In this document: positions 17,410 through 26,590 of the stretch, one piece after another
Layout of the letters: each line of letters starts with the position of its first letter
Position numbering within the stretch: position 1 is the first letter of the stretch
Source of the DNA: Anaerolineae bacterium
GTDB taxonomy: Bacteria; Chloroflexota; Anaerolineae; Promineifilales; Promineifilaceae
DNA: 64,000 nt
NCBI GenBank assembly: GCA_028277515.1
Contig: JANQGC010000114.1
Location: 1 to 64,000 of the forward strand
Direction of reading: 5' to 3'
Made by a program: the position numbers and the translations under genes
Notes under the pieces: generated by a model
Seen by the model: the letters and a program-made list of their open reading frames with translations, nothing else
Told to the model about the DNA's origin: nothing
Database searches by the model: none

Positions 17410-19497
17410 TTATGTAGCTTGAGCAATTTTTATTAGCGGTTGCAAGGCTCGCCAAAGAGGACCATCTTGAAGTACTCCCCGGCGGTCAAGGTCGCTGTTG
17501 GCCAGGAGAATACCCTCCTGGCAACGTCCGGCCAGCCCGCGCACAATGCGGCTTAATAATTCATTGCGTATTTGAAAATCTTCGGTCATTGTCCACAATT
17601 TTTGAGGGTCGTAGCTTTTAGCCAGGACAAAGGCGTTGCTGAGCGGCTGTCTGGGGATATCCCACCATCCGGTAGCCGCTGTTTCTAACCAGATCTGCAC
17701 CTTGACTGGCTCCCCGGCTAAGAGATAACCGTAGATCGTTGAGATGGTAATGCCGTTGGGGTCAGGCGGTTCACCAAGGTCAGGAGGGTTGGCCGTGACA
17801 AGACCCTGGTTGATGCCGTCGACAAACGTTAAACCGATTTCGGCCGTTGATCTCAAGCCCATGGCCGCCGAAGCCTGCCGCAATCGTGTCGCCGAATGAA
17901 CCAACCACTTGCAAACGGCCGCGCCGGCGACATCCGGAACCGGCTGAAAACGTCGTTGCGAGAGTAATTCTGAGAACAGACGATGCAAGAAAACATCAAT
18001 AGGCTCATCCTCCGCGGTGTCTACCAACCAGAGCCGTAGTTCTTCTACGCGAGCCAGGAACTCCCCACCAACACGCTCAACTTTATCCTCGGGCATTTGC
18101 TCAACGGGTAGCAACTCGGCCGTTCCCTGATCAAAACAATACCTGGTAATCAAAGCTGCCCGCGCAGGATCCAAACCATAAATACTCAACGCTAGCGCCT
18201 CAGCCACGTCATGCTCAGTGGGCATAATCCCCCACTGTGAGTGGGCCAAAGACAGCCAGGTCAGCCAGGCCCGGATACGCGGCTCATCGCGCGGACTGCT
18301 GCGCCGGCGCAAAAAACGGAAGGGCAACCCGGTTTGCGTGAACGCCTGGGTTAGGGAATAACGTAAAGCCCCATCCAGATAAGGAGCAATAATGGCGATA
18401 TCCTGGGCCTGGATACCATTTTTGATCAATTGGCTGAGTTGCGGGAGCAGATTATGCACCATCTCCCGCCGGTAGCGGCCTGTCACGACACCTCGAATCA
18501 CATTTTCGGCTCCATCAGTAGGCTTAGTCGTGTGCAGCAAAAAATTTTCTACCAGATTTGCCAGGCCGGCCATTTCAGGGGGAGCTAGAAAACTTTCCTC
18601 AAATTGAAAAAATGTTTGCGACCGTATTTGCAAATGGCGCGCCCCCAGGGGATCGGCGGCCATGAACCGTTTATAGCCACCTCCCGAATCAAAGGCCATC
18701 ACCGTAGATTCGGTTAAATCGAGCAAACTGCTGACAAAGTTTTGGCCAGCCGGCGTTTGCTCTTCCAGGTTATCAACTAGAATATGCCGGAAGCGTTCGC
18801 TGAAATAACGGTGGAATTGGGAGTCATTTACCAGTTGAGAATCAAAAACCTCAACACTCAAAGAGAGATCCAGCAAGCTGTTCTGCAAACAAATTCGGCG
18901 AAACGCTTTGGCTGCCTTTTCCGCATCTTGCAGATCAAGCAGTCGCACTTTTTCACCCGCCCAGGTCTTCATTTGGCGCTCGATAGCCTCGCTTAAGGAA
19001 AGGCTGTTTAAAGCAGCGCGGTTTAGCGTATCCAGCACCTGGCTCACAATTTGCTGCGGGCGCAAACGTAGATCGGCAAATGCCCCCTCATCAAGGAGCG
19101 GGTTGACTACCCGCCACATAAGCAACTGGGCCAGGTCATAGGTGAGAATAGTTGGTGGCTTATGGGCCGTAGCAAAACCAGACTGGCGAGCAATCAAAGG
19201 CCAAAAGAGCGTGACCATCTCCACAGCCATCTGACTGTATGTAGTTATCTTTAAATCGGCAAAAGGACCTAAGCCTTTCTCAATGACTGCTGATTCATAG
19301 CGCTGGCGATGCTCCGGCTCGGCAATTACTATCAAAATTGTATAGGCCGGCTCCCCATCCTCAAGCAATCGCAGCAGCCGACCTTGCAATGCGGTGCTTT
19401 TCCCTGTGCCTACCGGCCCAAGAAGGAAACCACTTGCCTCAGTTTCTATCGCCGCGTTTTGTTTTGGGATCAATTCAAACACTGTAGGAGAGTTCAC
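17410..19497 (-). CDS. UvrD/Rep-type helicase-like P-loop ATPase, divergent
   Basis: 695-aa protein with Walker A GPVGTGKST at residues ~27-35. It has a superfamily-1 layout: a motif Ia-like region (ILIVIAEPEHRQRY), a helical insertion to about residue 225, and a motif II position reading ILVDNLEEQTPAGQ. The C-terminal RecA-like half starts near residue 345 and includes AQDIAIIAPYLDGALRYSLTQAF. Classical UvrD proteins have DExQ (VDEFQD) at motif II; here it is DNLE, so helicase activity may be weakened or altered. A role in DNA repair or recombination is inferred from the fold only. The start is GTG with AGG just upstream. It is likely co-transcribed with the small winged-helix gene upstream (24-nt gap). 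Confidence 0.7.
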   Translation of the reverse strand: MNSPTVFELIPKQNAAIETEASGFLLGPVGTGKSTALQGRLLRLLEDGEPAYTILIVIAEPEHRQRYESAVIEKGLGPFADLKITTYSQMAVEMVTLFWPLIARQSGFATAHKPPTILTYDLAQLLMWRVVNPLLDEGAFADLRLRPQQIVSQVLDTLNRAALNSLSLSEAIERQMKTWAGEKVRLLDLQDAEKAAKAFRRICLQNSLLDLSLSVEVFDSQLVNDSQFHRYFSERFRHILVDNLEEQTPAGQNFVSSLLDLTESTVMAFDSGGGYKRFMAADPLGARHLQIRSQTFFQFEESFLAPPEMAGLANLVENFLLHTTKPTDGAENVIRGVVTGRYRREMVHNLLPQLSQLIKNGIQAQDIAIIAPYLDGALRYSLTQAFTQTGLPFRFLRRRSSPRDEPRIRAWLTWLSLAHSQWGIMPTEHDVAEALALSIYGLDPARAALITRYCFDQGTAELLPVEQMPEDKVERVGGEFLARVEELRLWLVDTAEDEPIDVFLHRLFSELLSQRRFQPVPDVAGAAVCKWLVHSATRLRQASAAMGLRSTAEIGLTFVDGINQGLVTANPPDLGEPPDPNGITISTIYGYLLAGEPVKVQIWLETAATGWWDIPRQPLSNAFVLAKSYDPQKLWTMTEDFQIRNELLSRIVRGLAGRCQEGILLANSDLDRRGVLQDGPLWRALQPLIKIAQAT

Positions 19498-19521
19498 CTG
19501 GTCTTTTAGCAGACTATATAA

Positions 19522-19800
19522 TCATGAAGTCAGCCGAAGACGTTGGGGACTGCTTTTGGGAATTCGCTCTATAAGTCCGCGCGCCTCTAAATCCAACTTG
19601 ACTGTCGTTACGTACCAGGGAATAGAGCCCTGGAAGTTATTCAACTTCTGGTCAACATTTTCTGTCAGTTCTGTAAAGGTCAACCCAGGATGTTCAGCTA
19701 AAATTTTTAATATTGCTTCCCGAATATCATCGTATTTCGCGCGCTCGATGTTGACGCCTTCCTTACCCTCTGGATGGCGTGTTAATATTTTTTCTTGCAA
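19522..19800 (-). CDS. DUF6958-type small winged-helix protein
   Basis: 92-aa cytoplasmic protein with ILTRHPEGKEGVNIERAKYDDIREAIL, then WYVTTVKLDLEARGLIERI and PQRLRL at the end. This pattern matches the DUF6958 type, a predicted winged helix; I assign it from memory of the motif. The start is TTG, supported by AGGGAG 8 nt upstream. It precedes the UvrD-like ATPase by 24 nt in the same direction. Whether it regulates transcription or acts with the ATPase is unknown. Confidence 0.7.
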   Translation of the reverse strand: MQEKILTRHPEGKEGVNIERAKYDDIREAILKILAEHPGLTFTELTENVDQKLNNFQGSIPWYVTTVKLDLEARGLIERIPKSSPQRLRLTS

Positions 19801-19900
19801 GATTCAATCTCCCTTTTAATTGTCTGAGTTGAATAGATGCACTTTCTCGCTGTTGGCGACTATTATTTTTATAACAGATACATTCTAGGAAAAATGAATA

Positions 19901-21769
19901 TCATTGTTGCCGGAAGAGTAAATGGACTGCGCCTAGATGGATCTCATCACCATTGACCAGTTCCACGCCATATTCTGGAACTTGACGGCCGTTAACCCAG
20001 GTGCCGCTGGTGCTGCCGTCGTCGAATATGCGGTAATGGTTGCCCTCCAGCATTAAATTCGCATGTTGGCGCGAGACGGTTAAATCCTCACGGAAGGCGA
20101 TATCGGCCTGGGCCGGGGAGCGGCCGATACGAACGACCGGACCGCTGAGATCGATGCGTTGCGGCATATCTGTGATCGATTCCAACACTTCCAGGTAAGC
20201 CTGGACAACCGGACGGCCGTAATCTTCCATGGCCGCTATTGCCTCGGGAGGTGTTCCCCCTTGGGCATAAGTCACGCCACTTTCCGGGCGCTTGGAACGT
20301 CCTTTGGGCAGAAGTGTAGGCATGCCCTTCCCACGCCGGAACCATAAGAAAATTCCGACCAGGACGGCTACAACCACCAGGACCAGGAAAATGTCCAGGA
20401 TGATGCTGCCCCAATCACGGCTGGGTCGAAGTTCCTCCGGAATACTTTCATCACCTTGACTGACCAAAATCGTTGTAGGAGGATTTGTGGCTTGTAATCC
20501 CTGTTCGTCTTCTACGATAAATTCAATACTGTTTTCGCCGAATTGCAGGTTATCAATTTCAACAGCGAAATCCGCGATTTCCTCGACTGGTATTTCAATA
20601 ACATCGGTGCCATTGACCACCAAGCGCGCGGCCGTAAGCTCGCGCTCTTCTCCATCCAACCATGACACCGTCGCACCCAGACGCAGCTGCACCGGCTCGT
20701 CAAGATCGGGGAGCATCAATTCGTCACTTCCTTCAGATAAATTCAAAGCAACCTGCGGCTGGTTGTCCGGCATTTCCACAACAGTTGAATCGCTCACAGA
20801 AGGATCGTTTGCCAGGCTCACCTGTACATCAAACGATCCCCCGGCCAGGTTATCAATCACATAACTAACCCTGGCCTGATCACGAAAACCGGAAATATGA
20901 TTCCATATATCAGCCAGACCTTCGCCATTATCCAGAGTCGTGAATACGCCATTTGTATCCTCAGAAACCCCTTGCAAGAACGCCTGCCCTTGCTCTTGAC
21001 CGGCCAATGTTAAATCCGTGCTCTCAACCCAAACCGTATGAATTGGCAGTTCCAGGTCGGCTGTCCGGGTCAATATGTCCGAGGCTTGAAACTGGGTGCT
21101 CACCACATCCGTACCGTCGGACATAACCACGATTGAGGAAGGAATACCTGGGCGCGGCTGGATCTCTTCTATCTGATCGATCATGTTCACCAGGCTGTCA
21201 ATCAAAGCGGTTGACCCGGTTTCCGGGGCCAACTCATCAACGAAGAAATTCTGCACGCTGTTGTAAAAACTTTCCGGGGCTAACAGTTGGATGGCACCTG
21301 TTTCTCCTACCTGGTAAATAGCAACGGTATCAATTTGCTCTTGCATGCCACCACCTGGTGAGGCGAACTGCATGATGGCATCTTGAATGGCCGGCAACTG
21401 TTCTTCTACGCCGGTCGGAATATCGATCAAAAATACCGTAAAGGTGCCGGTGGGAGTAGACCCGCTAATCGTCGGGACGACATTTGTGCCGTTATGATTG
21501 ATTGTCAACGGCTCGCTGTTGAAATCAATCGCCCGGCCGTCACGACCCCGGCCGTAAACATGCAAGATGATATTGGGCGGGTTGGTGACATCATTACCGG
21601 TGATATAGAGCTTCGGCAATGGATCTTGAACCTCTTCAACGACTTCTTCTTGCGGTTCTTCTTCAGGATCTTGATCCTGGGCAAAAAGGGCGGCCGTATG
21701 CCAGGCCAGGGACAAAATCACGATCACCAGGGCACTAATTTTTAACCAGCGGTTGAATTTCCCCCACAT
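19901..21769 (-). CDS. Membrane-anchored VWA domain protein with cytoplasmic FHA domain
   Basis: 622 aa from the ATG preceded by AAGGAT; a reading seven codons longer lacks a site. Order: signal/anchor helix (residues ~8-30), acidic linker, and an extracytoplasmic von Willebrand A domain at about 85-300. There the first metal motif is degenerate (LIDIPTG instead of DxSxS), but the later SDGTDV is kept. A beta-sandwich region follows, then a transmembrane helix near 450-475 and a C-terminal FHA domain at about 530-620 (VRIGRSPAQADI, SRQHANL, STSGTWVNG). FHA domains read phosphothreonine, so this protein may couple an outside binding event to an internal Ser/Thr kinase. It is divergent from a paralogue of identical architecture. 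Confidence 0.82.
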   Translation of the reverse strand: MWGKFNRWLKISALVIVILSLAWHTAALFAQDQDPEEEPQEEVVEEVQDPLPKLYITGNDVTNPPNIILHVYGRGRDGRAIDFNSEPLTINHNGTNVVPTISGSTPTGTFTVFLIDIPTGVEEQLPAIQDAIMQFASPGGGMQEQIDTVAIYQVGETGAIQLLAPESFYNSVQNFFVDELAPETGSTALIDSLVNMIDQIEEIQPRPGIPSSIVVMSDGTDVVSTQFQASDILTRTADLELPIHTVWVESTDLTLAGQEQGQAFLQGVSEDTNGVFTTLDNGEGLADIWNHISGFRDQARVSYVIDNLAGGSFDVQVSLANDPSVSDSTVVEMPDNQPQVALNLSEGSDELMLPDLDEPVQLRLGATVSWLDGEERELTAARLVVNGTDVIEIPVEEIADFAVEIDNLQFGENSIEFIVEDEQGLQATNPPTTILVSQGDESIPEELRPSRDWGSIILDIFLVLVVVAVLVGIFLWFRRGKGMPTLLPKGRSKRPESGVTYAQGGTPPEAIAAMEDYGRPVVQAYLEVLESITDMPQRIDLSGPVVRIGRSPAQADIAFREDLTVSRQHANLMLEGNHYRIFDDGSTSGTWVNGRQVPEYGVELVNGDEIHLGAVHLLFRQQ

Positions 21770-21906
21770 AAGATTATCCTTTTGCCTCATATTTCTCTTG
21801 CTATAATAACAAACTACAGGTAGATTGTAAACATAATGTTTTAAATTTACAGGTTTACATAACTTTTTAGTTGCAAAAACAACCTGTCGATGATGATTGC
21901 ATCGTT

Positions 21907-23742
21907 ATGATACAACATTTTGCAAAGCTCGGCGTGGGCATTTTTTTCATTCCATTGCTCTTGTTTGCGCCTGGGATCACGGCACAGGAGGAAATCCGCC
22001 TCCAGGTCGCTGGAATAGATACTTCTCAATTCCCAATGGTGCGTATCAATTTGATAACTGCCGATTCGCGCAGCGCTCCCGCCGATCTGAGCGGCCTTAC
22101 ATTAAGTGAAAACGGCATTCCAGTAGCCGATTTTTCCCTTGATAACATACCTGCTGGTATTGATGCCACCTTTGTCATTGATGCCAACACCGGTATCGAA
22201 GAGGTTGACGATGAATCAGGACTGAGCCGGCGCGAAAAAGTGTTAGACGCCATCGCGCGCTATGCTGCGCAATATATGAATCCCGATGGGTTAGACCGCC
22301 TATCGATCATTGTGCCGGGAGAAGATCAACAGAGCGGCCGGTTTCTGGTGCAGCATGAAAGGTACCCACAAGAAGTCCAGGCGGCAATCGAATCTTACCA
22401 GCCGTCCCGCCCGGGACCGACCCAGCTTAATGACATGCTAAACCTCGCCCTGGAAGACTTGCAGCAGCGCATTGATACACCCCGTTACCAAACGATCTTG
22501 CTCTTTTCTGATGCCCGACGTCTGGACGAACAGCTTTCCTATCCTCTACTCGTAGCCACTGCCAATGACGGTAAAATCCCTATCTATGGTGCCATCCTGG
22601 GCCAGGAAGCGGATGAAATTGAGCAGGACAACATGGCCCGCCTGACGGAAGCAACCCAGGCTTTCCAGGTTCACATGCCGCAGCCAGAGGCTGTCGACCC
22701 CATTTTTCAAATTTGGGAACAACAGGGCAACCCGGTCCAATTAAGCTATCGTTCCCGCCAGCGGCAAAGCGGCCGCAATCAGATCACACTTAATCTAAAT
22801 TCGGTTCAGGCGGCCACTGAATTTGATATTGCGCTTTCTGCCCCTGAGGTTAGTTTTTCATTGCCCACTGATGAGATTCGGCGAAAGGGTACCGCCTCTG
22901 ACACCGCATTAGAAGCCCTGCAACCCCAGGTTCAACCGCTCGAGATCACTTTGACGTGGCCAGATGATCGACCACGATCCTTGATCGAGGTCCTTATTTT
23001 GGCCAACAATCAAGCGCAGCGGATTTCCGAAGAATTTTTAGTTGAGGCAGCGGCAGGAGGCACGCTTGAGATTCCCTGGGACATAAGCGCTCTGGGTGAT
23101 GGTGAGGTGGAGCTTGTCGTGCAGGTTTTGGATGAACTGGGTTATCGCGGCCAAAGCGAGCCGCAGAGGATCACCATTCAAGTAGAACGCCCCCTGCCCC
23201 CCACGGCCGTTCCGGTACCGGAAGAGCCAGTCACCGCACAAGAAGAAGATCCGGATTCCGAACCGGGGAGGCAAACTTTTACTTTTCTGGCAGTAACCGG
23301 GCTGCTGCTGTTGCTTTTTGCGGGCATAAGCAGGTTTTGGCGCAAAAGAGGCGGCGCGCAGGATAAACCTGTTATCGACCCATCCGCTGCCGGCGAAGAA
23401 ATTGATGAAACTGCACAACCCGAAATTGTCCTTATCCCTGTTCTTAAGTCCGTTTCTCCAGATCCAGGCAAAGAATTTATCATTGAAGGTTCTAATATCA
23501 CCTTTGGCAGCGACCGGGAAAATGTGGATATTGTTTTGAATGATGATAGTATCGGCCGTTTGCATGCCCGCATACGAAAGCGTGAAGAGACCTATTGGCT
23601 GTTTGATGAAGGCAGCCCTGCCGGCGTTTCACTCAATTATGAACGGCTTGGCTTAGCGCCCAGAGAGCTGCACGATGGTGATGTGCTGCAAATGGGATCG
23701 CTCACCTTCAGCTTCACGCTGCGCAGAGATTTACCAACCTGA
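21907..23742 (+). CDS. Second VWA-TM-FHA protein (paralogue of its divergent neighbour)
   Basis: 611 aa from the ATG that places a clean signal peptide (LGVGIFFIPLLLFAPGITAQ) at the N-terminus. A TTG 12 codons upstream is possible, but neither start has a ribosome site. The VWA domain spans about residues 70-280 with a degenerate first motif (VIDANTG). An Ig-like segment is at ~330-420, a transmembrane helix near 470-490 is followed by basic RKR, and the C-terminal FHA domain is at ~535-605 (TFGSDRENVDI, GRLHARI, SPAGVSLN). The FHA substitution of GRLHA for the usual SRxHA keeps the key Arg and His. It shares the 137-bp divergent promoter region with the leftward paralogue. Confidence 0.8.
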   Translation: MIQHFAKLGVGIFFIPLLLFAPGITAQEEIRLQVAGIDTSQFPMVRINLITADSRSAPADLSGLTLSENGIPVADFSLDNIPAGIDATFVIDANTGIEEVDDESGLSRREKVLDAIARYAAQYMNPDGLDRLSIIVPGEDQQSGRFLVQHERYPQEVQAAIESYQPSRPGPTQLNDMLNLALEDLQQRIDTPRYQTILLFSDARRLDEQLSYPLLVATANDGKIPIYGAILGQEADEIEQDNMARLTEATQAFQVHMPQPEAVDPIFQIWEQQGNPVQLSYRSRQRQSGRNQITLNLNSVQAATEFDIALSAPEVSFSLPTDEIRRKGTASDTALEALQPQVQPLEITLTWPDDRPRSLIEVLILANNQAQRISEEFLVEAAAGGTLEIPWDISALGDGEVELVVQVLDELGYRGQSEPQRITIQVERPLPPTAVPVPEEPVTAQEEDPDSEPGRQTFTFLAVTGLLLLLFAGISRFWRKRGGAQDKPVIDPSAAGEEIDETAQPEIVLIPVLKSVSPDPGKEFIIEGSNITFGSDRENVDIVLNDDSIGRLHARIRKREETYWLFDEGSPAGVSLNYERLGLAPRELHDGDVLQMGSLTFSFTLRRDLPT

Positions 23743-23776
23743 TGCCGAAAGGCATCCCCATCTATAAAGGAAAACG

Positions 23777-24451
23777 ATGAAAAATATCGCCATAGTATTA
23801 GACATTGACGGTTTAATGGTCGACACTGAGCCAATCTCCCGCCTGGCCTGGGATAGAGTGTTAGCTCACTACAACCGCGTTTTGGACGATGCATTACATA
23901 CGCGCATCGTCGGTTATCGTATTGATGAAAGCGCGCTCATGATAATAGACGAATACGACCTGCCATTAAGCGCCGATCAAGTCATTGAATTAAAAAGAAT
24001 TGAATACGACCAAGTTTTATCAGATGGTGTTCCGGTTATGCCTGGCCTGTTTGACTTGATCGAGGGGATCAATGAAAAAGAAATCCCTTGGGCGGTAGCC
24101 ACTTCCAGCCCGCTGGCACACGCCCAAAGAATTTTGAGCCAACTACAGCTAACGGATTCATGTACAGTGATGACTGGTGGTGATGAGGTTTCCAGAGGCA
24201 AACCCGCTCCGGATATTTATCTATTAGCGGCTGAGCGTCTGGGGTTACCGCCGACTCATTGCCTGGCTGTAGAGGATTCAGCGCCAGGTTGTCGGGCTGC
24301 TCTGGCGGCAGGAATGATGACCCTGGCCGTACCGAATGGCGACACAAAAACGTCAGATTTCCCGCCTGTTCACCAGGTATTCAGTTCCTTAAATACCGTT
24401 GCCCAGGCGTTGGATCAACTTCTGGTTGAGTTAAAAAAACAACTATCATAA
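23777..24451 (+). CDS. HAD superfamily phosphatase (subfamily IA)
   Basis: 224-aa haloacid-dehalogenase-like hydrolase. Motif I is DIDGLMVDTE at residues 9-18 with the nucleophilic Asp, motif II VATSSP near 107, motif III GKPAPD near 142, and motif IV VEDSAPG near 161. The helical cap inserted after motif I is the beta-phosphoglucomutase/phosphoglycolate phosphatase type. The substrate is likely a small sugar phosphate but cannot be specified. AAAGGA precedes the ATG. It lies 34 nt after the VWA-FHA gene and upstream of the nusA promoter. Confidence 0.88.
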   Translation: MKNIAIVLDIDGLMVDTEPISRLAWDRVLAHYNRVLDDALHTRIVGYRIDESALMIIDEYDLPLSADQVIELKRIEYDQVLSDGVPVMPGLFDLIEGINEKEIPWAVATSSPLAHAQRILSQLQLTDSCTVMTGGDEVSRGKPAPDIYLLAAERLGLPPTHCLAVEDSAPGCRAALAAGMMTLAVPNGDTKTSDFPPVHQVFSSLNTVAQALDQLLVELKKQLS

Positions 24452-24476
24452 ATATATAAAAAGCAGCTAATCTGCA

Positions 24477-24505
24477 TTGCTAATAACGGCTTGCTATGTT
24501 ATAAT
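24477..24505 (+). promoter_or_regulatory. Promoter of the nusA operon
   Basis: TTGCTA (24477-24482) and TATAAT (24500-24505) are separated by exactly 17 nt, a strong sigma-70-like match with a perfect -10. It lies about 95 nt upstream of nusA and just ahead of the leader hairpin. Confidence 0.75.
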
Positions 24506-24538
24506 TTGAGCATAAATTGTTAGATGGTAGCTTAGTGG

Positions 24539-24562
24539 AAGTGGGCAACCCCCACTTTTTTT
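24539..24562 (+). terminator. Terminator-like hairpin in the nusA leader (attenuator candidate)
   Basis: 7-bp stem AAGTGGG/CCCACTT (24539-24545, 24551-24557) with a 5-nt loop and a run of seven T. It sits between the promoter and nusA, so it would stop some transcripts before the operon. A comparable GTGGG/CCCAC hairpin precedes the rimP-nusA operon in many bacteria. NusA acts on pausing and termination, so autoregulation through this site is plausible. Confidence 0.7.
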
Positions 24563-24599
24563 GTTGTTTAGTGTCTCTAAACAGGATTGAAGAAAATAA

Positions 24600-26588
24600 A
24601 TGAAAAGCGAATTTCTTTTAGCCTTCAATGAAATATGTGAATCACGTGGACTGCCTAAAGAAGATGTCCTGGAAGCGCTGAAAACTGCGTTGGTTTCCGC
24701 TTACCGGCGTGATGCCAATGTGAGCAACACCCAAGAAGTAAGGGCAGAAATCGACCAGCGCACCGGCGAACCAACGATCTTTGCTGAAAAAGAAGTTGTG
24801 GACAGCATTGTGGACAGCCGCACGGAAGTGATGCTGGAAGTTGCCCGGCGCAATGGTTTTCCGGACGCCGAATATGGCGACCTGGTGATGATTGACAGCA
24901 CGACGGCCGGTTTCGGCCGAATTGCCGCACAAACCGCAAAACAGGTCTTGTTGCAACGTGTGCGCGAAGCCGAGCGGGAACATCTCTTTGAAGATTTCTC
25001 CGGCCGTGAAGGTGAATTGGTTAACGGCACGGTGCAAAGCATCAGTGGCCAGCATATCACCATTGGCTTAGGCCGTACGGAGGCGATCCTGCCCAAGAGC
25101 CAGCAGGTTCCCCGCGAGCGGTACCGGGCGCATGATAAGATCCGCGTCTATGTTTTAGAAGTAAGGCGTACCAACCGCGGCCCACAGATTATCGTCAGCC
25201 GTAATCATCGTAACTTGCTGCGTCGCCTCCTGGAACTGGAAGTACCGGAAATTTATAATGGCCAGGTCGATGTGAAGAGCATCGCCCGTGAAGCTGGACA
25301 GCGCTCGAAAGTCGCCGTCCATGCTTTGCAACCGGGTGTCGATCCGGTTGGCGCCTGTGTCGGTATGCGCGGCGTGCGCATCCAGAGCATTGTCCGCGAG
25401 TTGAATGACGAGAAAATCGACGTTATTGAATGGGATCCCAGCCAGCAATCATTTATTTCAAAGGCGCTCAGCCCGGCGCGCGTGTCGCATGTGTTCCTGG
25501 AAGAACATCCGATTGCCGGCAGAACGGCCGTTGTCATCGTTCCGGATGATCAATTGTCTTTGGCGATCGGCCGGGAAGGACAAAATGCGCGATTAGCCGC
25601 CAAATTAACCGGGTGGCGTATCGATATTAAGAGCCTGACCGAAGCCGCCAAGGATTCATTAGAAGACCTTGGTGATCCGGCGGCCGACCCGGCAATTGTT
25701 AATGATGAAAACCTGCTTGAACAGGTGGGCCATGTTTTAGAGAAAAAAGAAGCCGGCCGCCCCATCACGGCCGAGGATTACGCGGTTCTATCCCGTCTCG
25801 TCGCCGGGGTCGAAGGAAACATCGTGGCCAAACGAGCCGAATCCCATGCGGAAGTCCGGCGTGAACGGGCTGAGATTCGCAAACGAATTCCCGCTGTGGC
25901 CTGGAAGTTACCTCTGGAAGAACTTGATCTCCCTGGCCGAATCCACAATTTACTGCTTGATAATGAGATCGAAACGGTTGGCGACGTTATGCTTAACCTG
26001 GAGATTGATGACCAGGTCTTCTTAGAATTCCGGGGCTTCGGTGATGTCATGTTACAAACATTGAAAGAATACGTGGCTGTCTACCAGCTTCCTGAAGATA
26101 TTCCTGGTGAAGAACTTGTGGAAGATTTGCTAGATGAGGATCTCCTGGTAGAGGAAGTGACCGAAGAAGTCACTTTGCAAGCGGAGGAAGAAACGGCTGA
26201 ACTATTGGTTGAGGAACTTGCTGCTGAAGAAACAGTCCCGGTTGCAGAAGCGCCTGAGCCGGAAGCGATTGAGGCTGAAGAAGAAATTGAAGAAATAATT
26301 GAGGAAGAGGTAGTTGAGGAAGAAGTCGAGCAGATTTCCGATATTGATGACCTGTCTAAATCAATTGTTGATGTTGAACCGGAGCCGGTTAAGAAAAAGA
26401 AACCGTCCGTTGTCGTTGTTCGATCATCAGACAGTGAGGATGAGTTTGATGATGACGATGAGCGAAGTTCTCGTCGCGGCCGCCGGCTGGTCTACGATGA
26501 AAATTTGGGTGAAGTTGTCATCAAGCGTAAACGCAAGGGCAGCCGCGGCCGTCCGGAGTGGGAAGATTTCGATCCTGAAGATGCATAA
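24600..26588 (+). CDS. nusA: Transcription termination/antitermination factor NusA
   Basis: 662 aa, far longer than the ~350-500 aa of most NusA. The N-terminal RNA-polymerase-binding domain (residues 1-125: KEDVLEALKTALVSAYRR) is followed by S1 (~135-200: GTVQSISGQHITIGLGRTEAILP) and KH1/KH2 (~205-350: GACVGMRGVRIQSIVREL; AIGREGQNARLAAKLTGWRIDI). A helical repeat region follows, then ~145 residues of very acidic, low-complexity sequence from about 510. The tail ends in basic RRGRRLVYDENLGEVVIKRKRKG. It is the first gene of the operon; rimP, usually just upstream of nusA, is absent. Confidence 0.97.
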   Translation: MKSEFLLAFNEICESRGLPKEDVLEALKTALVSAYRRDANVSNTQEVRAEIDQRTGEPTIFAEKEVVDSIVDSRTEVMLEVARRNGFPDAEYGDLVMIDSTTAGFGRIAAQTAKQVLLQRVREAEREHLFEDFSGREGELVNGTVQSISGQHITIGLGRTEAILPKSQQVPRERYRAHDKIRVYVLEVRRTNRGPQIIVSRNHRNLLRRLLELEVPEIYNGQVDVKSIAREAGQRSKVAVHALQPGVDPVGACVGMRGVRIQSIVRELNDEKIDVIEWDPSQQSFISKALSPARVSHVFLEEHPIAGRTAVVIVPDDQLSLAIGREGQNARLAAKLTGWRIDIKSLTEAAKDSLEDLGDPAADPAIVNDENLLEQVGHVLEKKEAGRPITAEDYAVLSRLVAGVEGNIVAKRAESHAEVRRERAEIRKRIPAVAWKLPLEELDLPGRIHNLLLDNEIETVGDVMLNLEIDDQVFLEFRGFGDVMLQTLKEYVAVYQLPEDIPGEELVEDLLDEDLLVEEVTEEVTLQAEEETAELLVEELAAEETVPVAEAPEPEAIEAEEEIEEIIEEEVVEEEVEQISDIDDLSKSIVDVEPEPVKKKKPSVVVVRSSDSEDEFDDDDERSSRRGRRLVYDENLGEVVIKRKRKGSRGRPEWEDFDPEDA

Positions 26589-26590
26589 AC

